Origin: Flavobacteriaceae bacterium
GTDB taxonomy: Bacteria; Bacteroidota; Bacteroidia; Flavobacteriales; Flavobacteriaceae
NCBI GenBank assembly: GCA_018623195.1
Contig: JAAZVY010000002.1
Span: 1 to 64,000, forward strand
Reading direction: 5' to 3'
DNA: 64,000 nucleotides
Shown here: piece by piece, positions 1 to 7,222 of the stretch
Layout of the letters: each line of letters opens with the position of its first letter
How positions within the stretch are numbered: the stretch's first letter is position 1
Made by a program: the position numbers and the translations under genes
The notes under the pieces: model-generated
Seen by the model: the letters and a program-made list of their open reading frames with translations, nothing else
Told to the model about the DNA's origin: nothing
Database searches by the model: none

Positions 1-762
1 GATACGCATATTCATCTTTATGCCGATGATTTTGCGCATGATTTGCCTGCTCTTGTAGCTGAGGCCGAAAAGCGGGTGACTCCCCGCTTTTTTTTGCCGG
101 CTATTGACTCTGAATTCTCAGCAGCCATGGATCAGGTTCTTGAGGCCTACCCGGATCGGGTGCATTTAATGGCTGGATTACATCCGACACATGTCAAAGA
201 AAATGTAGAGGTTGAACTTCAACATGTTAAGGAGCGCCTGGATAGTATTGACGCCGTTGCAGTGGGTGAAATTGGCATTGATCTCTATTGGGATGACAGC
301 TTTAAAGAGGCTCAAATCTATGCTTTTGAGAAGCAGATGGTCTGGGCGAGTGAGCGCAACTTGCCAATTGTTATTCATTGCCGTGATGCTTTTAATGAAG
401 TATTTGAGTCTGTCGAGCGAATGAAGAATCAAGGGCATACGATTACAGGTATTTTACACTGTTTCACGGGTAATCTTGAACAGGCTAAGCATGCAATCTC
501 TCTCGGTCTCCACTTGGGGATTGGAGGTGTCGCCACCTTTAAGAATGGTAAAATTGACACCTTTTTATCACAAATAGGTCTAGAACATATAGTGCTAGAG
601 ACCGATGGGCCTTATCTCGCTCCTGTTCCACACAGAGGAAAGCGAAATGAACCGGCCTATCTTAGGCTAATTGCTGACCGAGTAGCGGATATTTATCAGA
701 TTTCAACTGAAGAGTTGGCGAAGATTACCTCGTCGAATTCACTTCGTATCTTCAAAAGGTAA
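1..762 (+). CDS. tatD: TatD family metal-dependent hydrolase (5' end missing)
   Basis: Metal-dependent DNase-type hydrolase with an amidohydrolase-like TIM barrel. The reading frame is open to base 1 and begins inside the family's first metal motif (DTHIHL), so the TTG at 43 in the ORF track is not the start; only a few N-terminal residues lie outside the window. Further family motifs follow in order: GLHPTH, the catalytic-glutamate segment EIGID, IHCRD, LHCFTG and ETDGPYLAP, all with the expected metal ligands. The visible 253 residues are close to the usual length of about 255-265. The stop codon shares one base with the ATG of the asparaginase gene, so the two are probably cotranscribed and translationally coupled. 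Family is certain; the in vivo substrate (DNA repair, turnover or other) is not given by the sequence. Confidence 0.93.
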   Translation, partial: DTHIHLYADDFAHDLPALVAEAEKRVTPRFFLPAIDSEFSAAMDQVLEAYPDRVHLMAGLHPTHVKENVEVELQHVKERLDSIDAVAVGEIGIDLYWDDSFKEAQIYAFEKQMVWASERNLPIVIHCRDAFNEVFESVERMKNQGHTITGILHCFTGNLEQAKHAISLGLHLGIGGVATFKNGKIDTFLSQIGLEHIVLETDGPYLAPVPHRGKRNEPAYLRLIADRVADIYQISTEELAKITSSNSLRIFKR

Positions 763-1793
763 TGAGGCCAAAGATTCTACTTATTTATACGGGTGGTACA
801 ATTGGGATGCGCAGGCACCCAGATACGGGTAGCCTTGCACCATTAAATTTCGACCGTTTACTAGACCGGGTAGGAGAGCTACGTCAACTCGATTGTGATA
901 TTCACCATGTTAGTGTTGCCGCTCCTAAAGATAGTTCAGAAATAGAATCTGCGGATTGGATCGAAATCCAAGATTTGGTTCTTATCAATGAAGCCGATTA
1001 CGATGGGTTTGTAGTTCTTCATGGATCGGATACCATGAGTTACTCAGCCTCAGCCCTAAGTTTTTTGCTTTTAGGCTTAAATAAACCTGTAGTTTTTACG
1101 GGCTCCCAGTTACCCATAGGGGATCTTAGAACCGATGCGAAGGAGAATTTAATTACCTCTGTGCAAATAGCGAGTTTAAGGAATGCGAATAATGAGCCTA
1201 TATTAAAAGAGGTTGGATTGTATTTCGAGTACAAATTATATCGTGCGAATCGCAGTATTAAGTTAAGTGCTGAGCATTTCGAGGCTTTTAGCTCTCCAAA
1301 CATGCAACCCTTAATTACTGCTGGAGTACACCTTGATTACGACACTCGAAATTTTATCCAAACAAAAGCCATTCCGAGTATTCGCTCACTGGCTCATATC
1401 CCTGCGTCTGTATACCTATTAAAGTTGCATCCGAATATGTCTGAATGGGCTTTTCGCTTAGTTGAGCAAGCAGATGGCATTAAGACGGTTGTGCTCGAAA
1501 CCTTTGGTGCAGGCAATGCGATGAAATCTAAGGAGCTGGTACGAATGCTCCAATATTGTCAAGAGAAATCTATTACTGTTGTTAATTGTACACAATGTGC
1601 TAAGGGCTCTGTTTCTATGGGTATGTATGAGGCAAGTAATGATTTTAAAAAGTTTGGTGTGCTAGACGGAGGAGATATGACTACTGAAGCTACACTTGCT
1701 AAGGCGATGGTTTTAGGTGCCTTAAATTGGGACGTCGTAGAATTTAGAAAAACACTCATTTCCCCATTATGTGGTGAAATTTCTAGAAATTAA
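762..1793 (+). CDS. ansA: Type I (cytoplasmic-type) L-asparaginase
   Basis: Hydrolyses L-asparagine to aspartate and ammonia. The 343-residue protein shows the two catalytic threonine motifs of the asparaginase/glutaminase family: TGGTIGM at residues 10-16 and HGSDTM at 87-92 (Ser replaces the more common Thr at the third position), followed by FTGSQLP. No signal peptide is visible, which fits the cytoplasmic type I group rather than the periplasmic type II enzymes. The ATG overlaps the last base of the tatD stop codon, so it is the second gene of that unit. The 115 bases after it hold the start region of the exbB-like operon; I see no clear hairpin terminator there. Confidence 0.92.
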   Translation: MRPKILLIYTGGTIGMRRHPDTGSLAPLNFDRLLDRVGELRQLDCDIHHVSVAAPKDSSEIESADWIEIQDLVLINEADYDGFVVLHGSDTMSYSASALSFLLLGLNKPVVFTGSQLPIGDLRTDAKENLITSVQIASLRNANNEPILKEVGLYFEYKLYRANRSIKLSAEHFEAFSSPNMQPLITAGVHLDYDTRNFIQTKAIPSIRSLAHIPASVYLLKLHPNMSEWAFRLVEQADGIKTVVLETFGAGNAMKSKELVRMLQYCQEKSITVVNCTQCAKGSVSMGMYEASNDFKKFGVLDGGDMTTEATLAKAMVLGALNWDVVEFRKTLISPLCGEISRN

Positions 1794-1908
1794 CGCATCC
1801 AATTTTTTTACGTCTGTTATTTTTTGTTTCTTGGTCATCGCTTCTAAAAGAGCAAAACATTATTTTTTATCTTTAACTCGTTAACTAACAAATTTTAAGT
1901 CAAAAAAA

Positions 1909-2637
1909 ATGAAAAAAATATCGTTAACCTTAGCTACTGCTGGAATGTTCATCTTAGGTTCAGCTTCTGCTTCTGCAGCTGTTCTACAAGAAGAGGCTGC
2001 TGCTTCTAAAGGATTTACTCAAGTGCTTAAAGAGCAGTTTATCCAAGGGGGTCCTGCCTTCATGGGTATCGTACTTCTTTGTCTTATCTTAGGACTTGCT
2101 GTTGCCATCGAGCGTATCATTTACCTAAATATGGCTACAACTAACACTACTGCACTTAAAGAGAGTGTTGAGGAGGCTTTAGCTTCAGGTGGAGTTGAAG
2201 AGGCAAAAAATGTTTGCCGTGAGACTGCTGGTCCTGTTGCTTCAATTTACTACCAAGGTTTAGAGCGTTCAGGCGAAGGTCTTGAGGCTGCTGAGAAAGC
2301 GGTTGTTTCTTATGGTGGAGTTCAAATGGGACAACTTGAGAAAAATGTTTCTTGGTTATCACTTTTCATCGCGATTGCACCGATGCTTGGATTCATGGGT
2401 ACGGTAATCGGTATGATTCAGGCTTTCCAAAAGATTGCTGCTGTAGGTAACCTATCAGCTTCACTTATTGCAGGTGATATCCAGGTAGCACTTTTAACTA
2501 CTGTATTCGGTCTTATTACTGCGATTATCCTTCAGATTTTCTACAACTACATTATTGCAAAAATTGATGCGATTGTAAATGATATGGAAGATTCTTCTAT
2601 CTCATTAATCGACATGCTTGCCGCTTCTAAGAAGTAA
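1909..2637 (+). CDS. exbB: MotA/TolQ/ExbB proton channel family protein
   Basis: Inner-membrane proton-channel subunit that, with ExbD-type partners, uses the proton motive force to energise TonB-dependent outer-membrane transport or a related machine. The 242 residues start with a signal-like segment (about 1-24, ending ASASAA), then a first membrane helix (about 48-73), a long cytoplasmic stretch, and two helices near 148-172 and 186-214. The helix with APMLGFMGTVIGMI is the family hallmark. It is followed at 27 bases by a small membrane-protein gene and then two exbD-like genes, all on the same strand. The symbol exbB is by family; a TolQ or dedicated motor role cannot be excluded. A cleavable signal ahead of the first helix is common in Bacteroidota members. 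Confidence 0.88.
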   Translation: MKKISLTLATAGMFILGSASASAAVLQEEAAASKGFTQVLKEQFIQGGPAFMGIVLLCLILGLAVAIERIIYLNMATTNTTALKESVEEALASGGVEEAKNVCRETAGPVASIYYQGLERSGEGLEAAEKAVVSYGGVQMGQLEKNVSWLSLFIAIAPMLGFMGTVIGMIQAFQKIAAVGNLSASLIAGDIQVALLTTVFGLITAIILQIFYNYIIAKIDAIVNDMEDSSISLIDMLAASKK

Positions 2638-2664
2638 TTTGTAGAACGTATAAAATCTTAAGTC

Positions 2665-3111
2665 ATGCACAAAATCATTAAAATAGTTCTAATCGTCCTA
2701 GGGGTGCTTTCAGCGATCCTTTGGTACAGCCTACCAGCTTCGGATATGCCGCCAAGCCAGGCGATTGAGAGCCTTCCAATGGATCTTATGTTTAAGATCG
2801 TATTCCTATTATTGTTAATTGCTACTGCTGCTTCTGTATTCTTTGGATTAAAGAAGACTTTTACTTCAGAAGGTGGTCTTAAGCGAGTTCTTAAAACTCT
2901 TGCATTCGCTGGAGTACTTACGCTCGTTGGTTACCTAATGGCAGGTGGAGAAGAAGCTGTTGTTGAGGCAGTTCAAACAGAAAGAGGATTAACTACAACC
3001 GTAGGTACGGTAAAAACTATTGGTACACTGCTAAACATCTTCTTCGGAATGGTGCTTATTGCGATCGTACTTATGGTAATCCCTGGCCTAAAGCGTTTAA
3101 CCGGAAGATAA
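2665..3111 (+). CDS. Small multi-spanning membrane protein between exbB and exbD genes
   Basis: I do not recognise a named family. The 148-residue protein is mostly hydrophobic, with about four predicted membrane helices (near residues 4-22, 43-64, 78-95 and 121-143) joined by short loops; there is no obvious catalytic motif and no cysteine. It sits 27 bases after the exbB-like gene and 12 bases before the first exbD-like gene, so it almost certainly belongs to the same transcript. A structural or accessory subunit of the ExbB/ExbD motor is a reasonable inference from position alone. The gene is real by length, operon packing and codon use like its neighbours. Confidence 0.8.
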   Translation: MHKIIKIVLIVLGVLSAILWYSLPASDMPPSQAIESLPMDLMFKIVFLLLLIATAASVFFGLKKTFTSEGGLKRVLKTLAFAGVLTLVGYLMAGGEEAVVEAVQTERGLTTTVGTVKTIGTLLNIFFGMVLIAIVLMVIPGLKRLTGR

Positions 3112-3123
3112 AAATTCAGAGAT

Positions 3124-3744
3124 ATGCCAAGAAGAAAAGGAGCACCAGAGGTTAATGCCGGCTCTATGGCGGATATCGCATTCTTGCTACTCATCTTTTT
3201 CCTAGTAACTACTACTATCGAAACAGATGCTGGACTCGACCGAATGCTTCCGCCGATTGAACCGCCTGACACCGATGTTGTAATTAAGCAAAAGAATATC
3301 TTCACCGTAAGTATCAATAAGTCGGGTCAACTTTTAGTTGAAGAAGAGCTTATGAACTTAGAAGATCTTAGAGATGCGGCTATTGCATTCTTAGATAACG
3401 GTGGAGCACCTGCAGGTTCACCTGAGTATTGTAACTATTGTCAAGGAAAGCGCGACGCATCTTCATCAGATAATCCTCAAAAGGCGATTATCTCCCTGAA
3501 GAACGATCGTGAAACGGCTTACAAGACCTACATTACTGTTCAAAATGAATTAGTTGGTGCTTATAACGACCTTAGAAACCGTGAGTCTCGTCGTTTATAC
3601 AATAGAGACTTTACAGAGATGGAGAGTGAATACCTAAATCCTGAAACCCCTTCTAGTGTTCGTGACGAACTCAAGGAGAAAGTTCAGCGCATTCAAGAGC
3701 TATTTCCTCAAAAATTATCTGAGGCTGAAACCAGTAAAATTTAA
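3124..3744 (+). CDS. exbD: ExbD/TolR family biopolymer transport protein (first copy)
   Basis: ExbD-type subunit with one N-terminal membrane helix and a periplasmic domain. The helix near residues 18-37 carries the conserved membrane-embedded aspartate in the context SMADIAFLLLIFFLV, the proton-translocation residue of the family. At 206 residues it is longer than classical ExbD (about 140), because of an inserted segment around residues 95-150 that contains a CNYC pair and a charged, probably helical stretch. The inserted CxxC could bind metal or form a disulfide in the periplasm, but this is speculation. It lies between the small membrane protein and a second exbD-like gene, 18 bases apart. 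Confidence 0.9.
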   Translation: MPRRKGAPEVNAGSMADIAFLLLIFFLVTTTIETDAGLDRMLPPIEPPDTDVVIKQKNIFTVSINKSGQLLVEEELMNLEDLRDAAIAFLDNGGAPAGSPEYCNYCQGKRDASSSDNPQKAIISLKNDRETAYKTYITVQNELVGAYNDLRNRESRRLYNRDFTEMESEYLNPETPSSVRDELKEKVQRIQELFPQKLSEAETSKI

Positions 3745-3762
3745 TTTTAAGAATTAGAGATC

Positions 3763-4245
3763 ATGTCAAAATTTGCCAAGAAAAAAGATGGGGATTTGCC
3801 AGCGGTATCGACAGCTTCGCTACCTGATATCGTATTCATGCTACTCTTTTTCTTTATGACGGTTACTACTATGAAGGATAGTTCACTACTTGTAGAGAAT
3901 GTTCTTCCTAATGCCGATCAGATTAAGAAACTCGAGAAAAAGGATCGTGTGATTTATATCTACGCTGGTAAGCCAACCCAAGAGTATGTAAAGACTTTCG
4001 GTGAGGAGCCTAAGATTCAGTTGAACGATAAGTTCGCGAATGTTAGTGAGGTAGGTTCTTATGTTTTAGCAGAAAGAGCTACCAAACCACAAGAACTTCA
4101 GAATGTACTTACTACGGCTCTTAAAGTCGATAAAAATGCCTCTATGGGTATTGTTATGGATATTAAGCAAGAGCTTAGAAAAGTAAATGCGCTGAAAGTA
4201 AACTATACTACTTATGAGGGTAATGCCTTCAACAACATTCAGTAG
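3763..4245 (+). CDS. exbD: ExbD/TolR family biopolymer transport protein (second copy)
   Basis: Second ExbD-type subunit, 160 residues, closer to the usual length. The membrane helix around residues 20-40 contains the conserved aspartate in the context LPDIVFMLLFFFM. The rest is a periplasmic domain with alternating strands and helices. Two different exbD genes after one exbB-like gene is a frequent arrangement in Bacteroidota, and the two proteins probably form a mixed dimer inside the ExbB pentamer. It is the last gene of the operon; a strong hairpin terminator follows 20 bases after the stop codon. Confidence 0.9.
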   Translation: MSKFAKKKDGDLPAVSTASLPDIVFMLLFFFMTVTTMKDSSLLVENVLPNADQIKKLEKKDRVIYIYAGKPTQEYVKTFGEEPKIQLNDKFANVSEVGSYVLAERATKPQELQNVLTTALKVDKNASMGIVMDIKQELRKVNALKVNYTTYEGNAFNNIQ

Positions 4246-4265
4246 ATAGTTCCTCTATATTATTT

Positions 4266-4292
4266 AAAAAGGCCTCCATTGGAGGCCTTTTT
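4266..4292. terminator. Bidirectional rho-independent terminator between exbD and rpoN
   Basis: A perfect 12-bp stem (AAAAAGGCCTCC pairing with GGAGGCCTTTTT) closes a 3-base loop and is flanked by A and T runs on either side. It lies between the ends of two convergent genes, exbD and rpoN, and should stop transcription from both directions. Confidence 0.9.
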
Positions 4293-4294
4293 TA

Positions 4295-5740
4295 TTATAA
4301 ACTTTTTCGCAAACGCGCTACGGGCAGGTCTAGTTGTTCTCGATACTTTGCGACGGTTCGTCTTGCTACTTTATATCCTTTTTCTTTAAGTAGTTTGCCT
4401 AATTTCTCATCGGTAAGTGGCTTGCTTTTGTCTTCTGATTCTATTAGTTCTTTTAAAATAGATTTAATTTCCCTGGTAGACACGCTTTCTCCTTCTTCGT
4501 TAGTCATTGCCTCCGAGAAGTAGCTTTTTACAAGTTGAGTCCCATACGGAGTGTCTATGTACTTGCTATTGGCTACGCGCGATATGGTTGAAATATCAAG
4601 ACCGGTTAGTTCTGCTATATCTCTTAAAATCATCGGTTTTAAATCTCTTTCGTCCCCACTTAGAAAATATGCGGTTTGATAATTGACGATCGCCTGAAGA
4701 GTTACGATAAGGGTTTGTTGTCGTTGTCTAATTGCGTCAATGAACCACTTGGCTGCATCCAATTTTTGTTTTACAAACTGTACGGCCTCCTTTTGCGTTG
4801 GGTTACTTCCTCCTTGTTTATAGGTCTCAAAAAGTTCTTTGTAAGAACGTGAGAGGTGAAGTTCTGGTGCATTTCTGGCGTTGATTTGTAGGTCGATTTG
4901 ATCGTCTTCAATCCTCAAAATAAAGTCAGGTACAACCTGGCGATTTATTCGAAGTCCTGTTGAAAAGCCTCCTCCAGGTTTAGGATTAAGTCTTTCAATT
5001 TTTGCAATCGCTGTTTTTAAAGCGTCTTCATCGATTTTGTGTTTTTGTAGGATTTTATCGAAGTGCTTTTTCGAAAACAAGTCGAAACTTTCGTCAATGA
5101 TTTCGATAGCCAAATCGCGTGAGGCACTTCTTGTTTGACGTTTTAATTGTAGGCTAAGGCATTCTGCTATATCTCTTGCTCCGATCCCTGCTGGGTCTAA
5201 TTGTTGCACGGTAACCAGAGCCTCCTTAAGTTGGTCTTCATTTATGAATAGGCCCACACTAAATGCGAGGTCGTCGATAATATCTTCTAATGGTCTTCTG
5301 AGGTAACCACTTTCATCTAGACTTCCAACGAGATATTCTGAGATTAGATATTGCTCAGGTTCTAGATTAAAGGTGGATAACTGCTCGATTAAAAAACCAT
5401 AGAAGGTCTGTCCGGCAGCATAGGGTGTTTGATTTTCATCTTCAGCTGGGGAACTTGATAGACTCGTTTTATAATCTGGGGTATCGTCATCACTGAGATA
5501 TTCTTCAATATTGATTTCCTCAGATTGATCCTCCTCGGTCGATTCAAAATCGTCATTCGTCTCGATTTCGAAGGGGTCTTCAGATTCCTCCTTGCCTGTT
5601 TCTAAGGCAGGGTTTTCTTCAATCTCTTGCTTAATACGTTCCTCAAATGCTTGAGTGGGCAGCTGAATTAACTTCATCAGCTGAATCTGCTGTGGTGACA
5701 GCTTTTGACTTAGCTTTAATTGAAGATGCTGCTTTAACAT
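4295..5740 (-). CDS. rpoN: RNA polymerase sigma-54 factor
   Basis: Alternative sigma factor that recognises -24/-12 promoters and needs an AAA+ activator. The 481 residues have the family layout: a glutamine- and leucine-rich region I at the N-terminus (LSPQQIQLMKLIQLP), an acidic region II (about 55-110), the core-binding domain, a helix-turn-helix (near LTGLDISTISRVANSKY) and the C-terminal RpoN box ARRTVAKYRE at about 459-468, which reads the -24 element. It starts 3 bases after asnS ends, so the two are cotranscribed. No sigma-54 activator gene occurs in this window. Confidence 0.96.
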   Translation of the reverse strand: MLKQHLQLKLSQKLSPQQIQLMKLIQLPTQAFEERIKQEIEENPALETGKEESEDPFEIETNDDFESTEEDQSEEINIEEYLSDDDTPDYKTSLSSSPAEDENQTPYAAGQTFYGFLIEQLSTFNLEPEQYLISEYLVGSLDESGYLRRPLEDIIDDLAFSVGLFINEDQLKEALVTVQQLDPAGIGARDIAECLSLQLKRQTRSASRDLAIEIIDESFDLFSKKHFDKILQKHKIDEDALKTAIAKIERLNPKPGGGFSTGLRINRQVVPDFILRIEDDQIDLQINARNAPELHLSRSYKELFETYKQGGSNPTQKEAVQFVKQKLDAAKWFIDAIRQRQQTLIVTLQAIVNYQTAYFLSGDERDLKPMILRDIAELTGLDISTISRVANSKYIDTPYGTQLVKSYFSEAMTNEEGESVSTREIKSILKELIESEDKSKPLTDEKLGKLLKEKGYKVARRTVAKYREQLDLPVARLRKSL

Positions 5741-5743
5741 GTC

Positions 5744-7177
5744 TTAAAATTCGGCGTTCTGAGGTGTGCGTGGGTAAGGTATGACATCGCGGATATTTCC
5801 CATACCCGTAGCAAATAATACGAGTCTTTCGAATCCCAAACCAAAACCGCTGTGAACCGCTGATCCAAAGCGTCTTAGATCGAGATACCAATAAAGTTCT
5901 TCTTCATCGATACCTAGAACTTCCATTTTCTTTTTCAGAACATCAAGGCGCTCTTCACGTTGTGATCCACCAACGATCTCTCCAATACCTGGGAAAAGTA
6001 CATCCATGGCTCTTACGGTCTTCTCATCGTCATTTAAACGCATATAGAAGGCTTTGATATTGGCTGGATAATTGTAAAGGATTACAGGTGCGTTAAAATG
6101 CTTTTCAACAAGGTATCTTTCGTGTTCACTCTGCAAATCGATACCCCACTCATCAACAGGGTATTGAAAACGCTTCTTTTTATTCGCTTTGGAATTTCTT
6201 AGCACCTCAATAGCTTCAGTATAACTTACTCTCTTGAATTCGTTGTCGACAACAAAACGAAGTTTTTCGATAAGAGGCATTGGGCTTCTTTCGTTCTGAG
6301 GTTTGGTTTTTTCTTCGTCTAATAATCTGTTTTCAAGAAATTCTAGATCTTCTTTACAGTGCTCAAGCACATAACGAATGGTGTATTTAATGAAGTCCTC
6401 TGCGAGTTCCATGTTGTCTTCGAGATCGTAAAAGGCCATTTCTGGTTCGATCATCCAAAACTCTGCAAGGTGTCTTGAGGTATTTGAATTCTCTGCTCTA
6501 AAGGTTGGACCGAAGGTGTAGATCTTACCGAGCCCCATAGCATAAGTTTCTCCTTCAAGCTGCCCAGAAACAGTAAGATTCGTTTCTTTTCCGAAAAAGT
6601 CCTCCTTGTAGTCGATAGTTCCTTCTTCGTTGAGTGGTGGATTCTTTGGGTCTAAGGTTGAAACTCTGAACATTTCCCCAGCCCCCTCAGCATCTGATCC
6701 CGTGATAATAGGGGTATGCATATAGAAGAATCCTTGCTCGTTAAAATATTGATGAACAGCAAATGCTAGTTTCGAACGAACACGCATAATCGCAGAAAAG
6801 GTATTCGTTCTGATTCGTAGGTGCGCTTTTTCACGAAGAAATTCTAAACTGTGTTTCTTCGGTTGAATCGGATATTGATCGGGGTCAGAAGACCCCAGTA
6901 TTTCAAAAGTCTTTACTTGTACCTCAACCCTCTGACCTCTTCCTTGGCTTTCTTCTAATCTTCCGATTAATTTTAGGCAAGCGCCGGTATTAATTTCTTT
7001 TAGAAGTTTTTCATCGGTATTTTCAAAATCAATAACACACTGAAGATTTTGTAAAGTAGAACCATCGTTAATGGCTATAAAGCGGTTGCTTCTAAAGGTT
7101 CTTACCCATCCCATTACAATCACCTCATTTCCTATTTGAGGGTCTTCAAGTAGTGATTTGATCGTTGCTGTCTTCAT
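5744..7177 (-). CDS. asnS: Asparaginyl-tRNA synthetase
   Basis: Charges tRNA-Asn with asparagine in the cytoplasm. The 477-residue protein has an N-terminal OB-fold anticodon-binding domain (about 15-110, beginning VIVMGWVRTFRSNRF) and a class II catalytic domain. Motif 2 appears as FRAENSNTSRHLAEF and motif 3 as GFGLGFERLVLF. The length and the EFWMIEPEMAF segment fit AsnRS rather than AspRS. It lies 45 bases after the RND transporter gene and 3 bases before rpoN, so it is probably part of a long minus-strand operon pyrH-frr-RND-asnS-rpoN. Confidence 0.96.
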   Translation of the reverse strand: MKTATIKSLLEDPQIGNEVIVMGWVRTFRSNRFIAINDGSTLQNLQCVIDFENTDEKLLKEINTGACLKLIGRLEESQGRGQRVEVQVKTFEILGSSDPDQYPIQPKKHSLEFLREKAHLRIRTNTFSAIMRVRSKLAFAVHQYFNEQGFFYMHTPIITGSDAEGAGEMFRVSTLDPKNPPLNEEGTIDYKEDFFGKETNLTVSGQLEGETYAMGLGKIYTFGPTFRAENSNTSRHLAEFWMIEPEMAFYDLEDNMELAEDFIKYTIRYVLEHCKEDLEFLENRLLDEEKTKPQNERSPMPLIEKLRFVVDNEFKRVSYTEAIEVLRNSKANKKKRFQYPVDEWGIDLQSEHERYLVEKHFNAPVILYNYPANIKAFYMRLNDDEKTVRAMDVLFPGIGEIVGGSQREERLDVLKKKMEVLGIDEEELYWYLDLRRFGSAVHSGFGLGFERLVLFATGMGNIRDVIPYPRTPQNAEF

Positions 7178-7222
7178 TTTCTTATTTGTATATAGTAAAG
7201 ATACTTGTTCTTAAGTGGACCT

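Noticed and set aside
43-762. TTG at 43 as the start of the TatD protein
   Set aside because: The frame is open to base 1 and the upstream residues contain the DTHIHL metal motif, so the gene is cut by the window edge.
1801-1908. Promoter TATCTTTA upstream of the exbB-like gene
   Set aside because: The last base differs from TAnnTTTG and no TTTG lies at the right distance; a promoter is expected here but cannot be placed with confidence.
2973-3317. 114-residue minus-strand ORF in the exbD region
   Set aside because: Antisense shadow across two clear coding genes with no independent signal.
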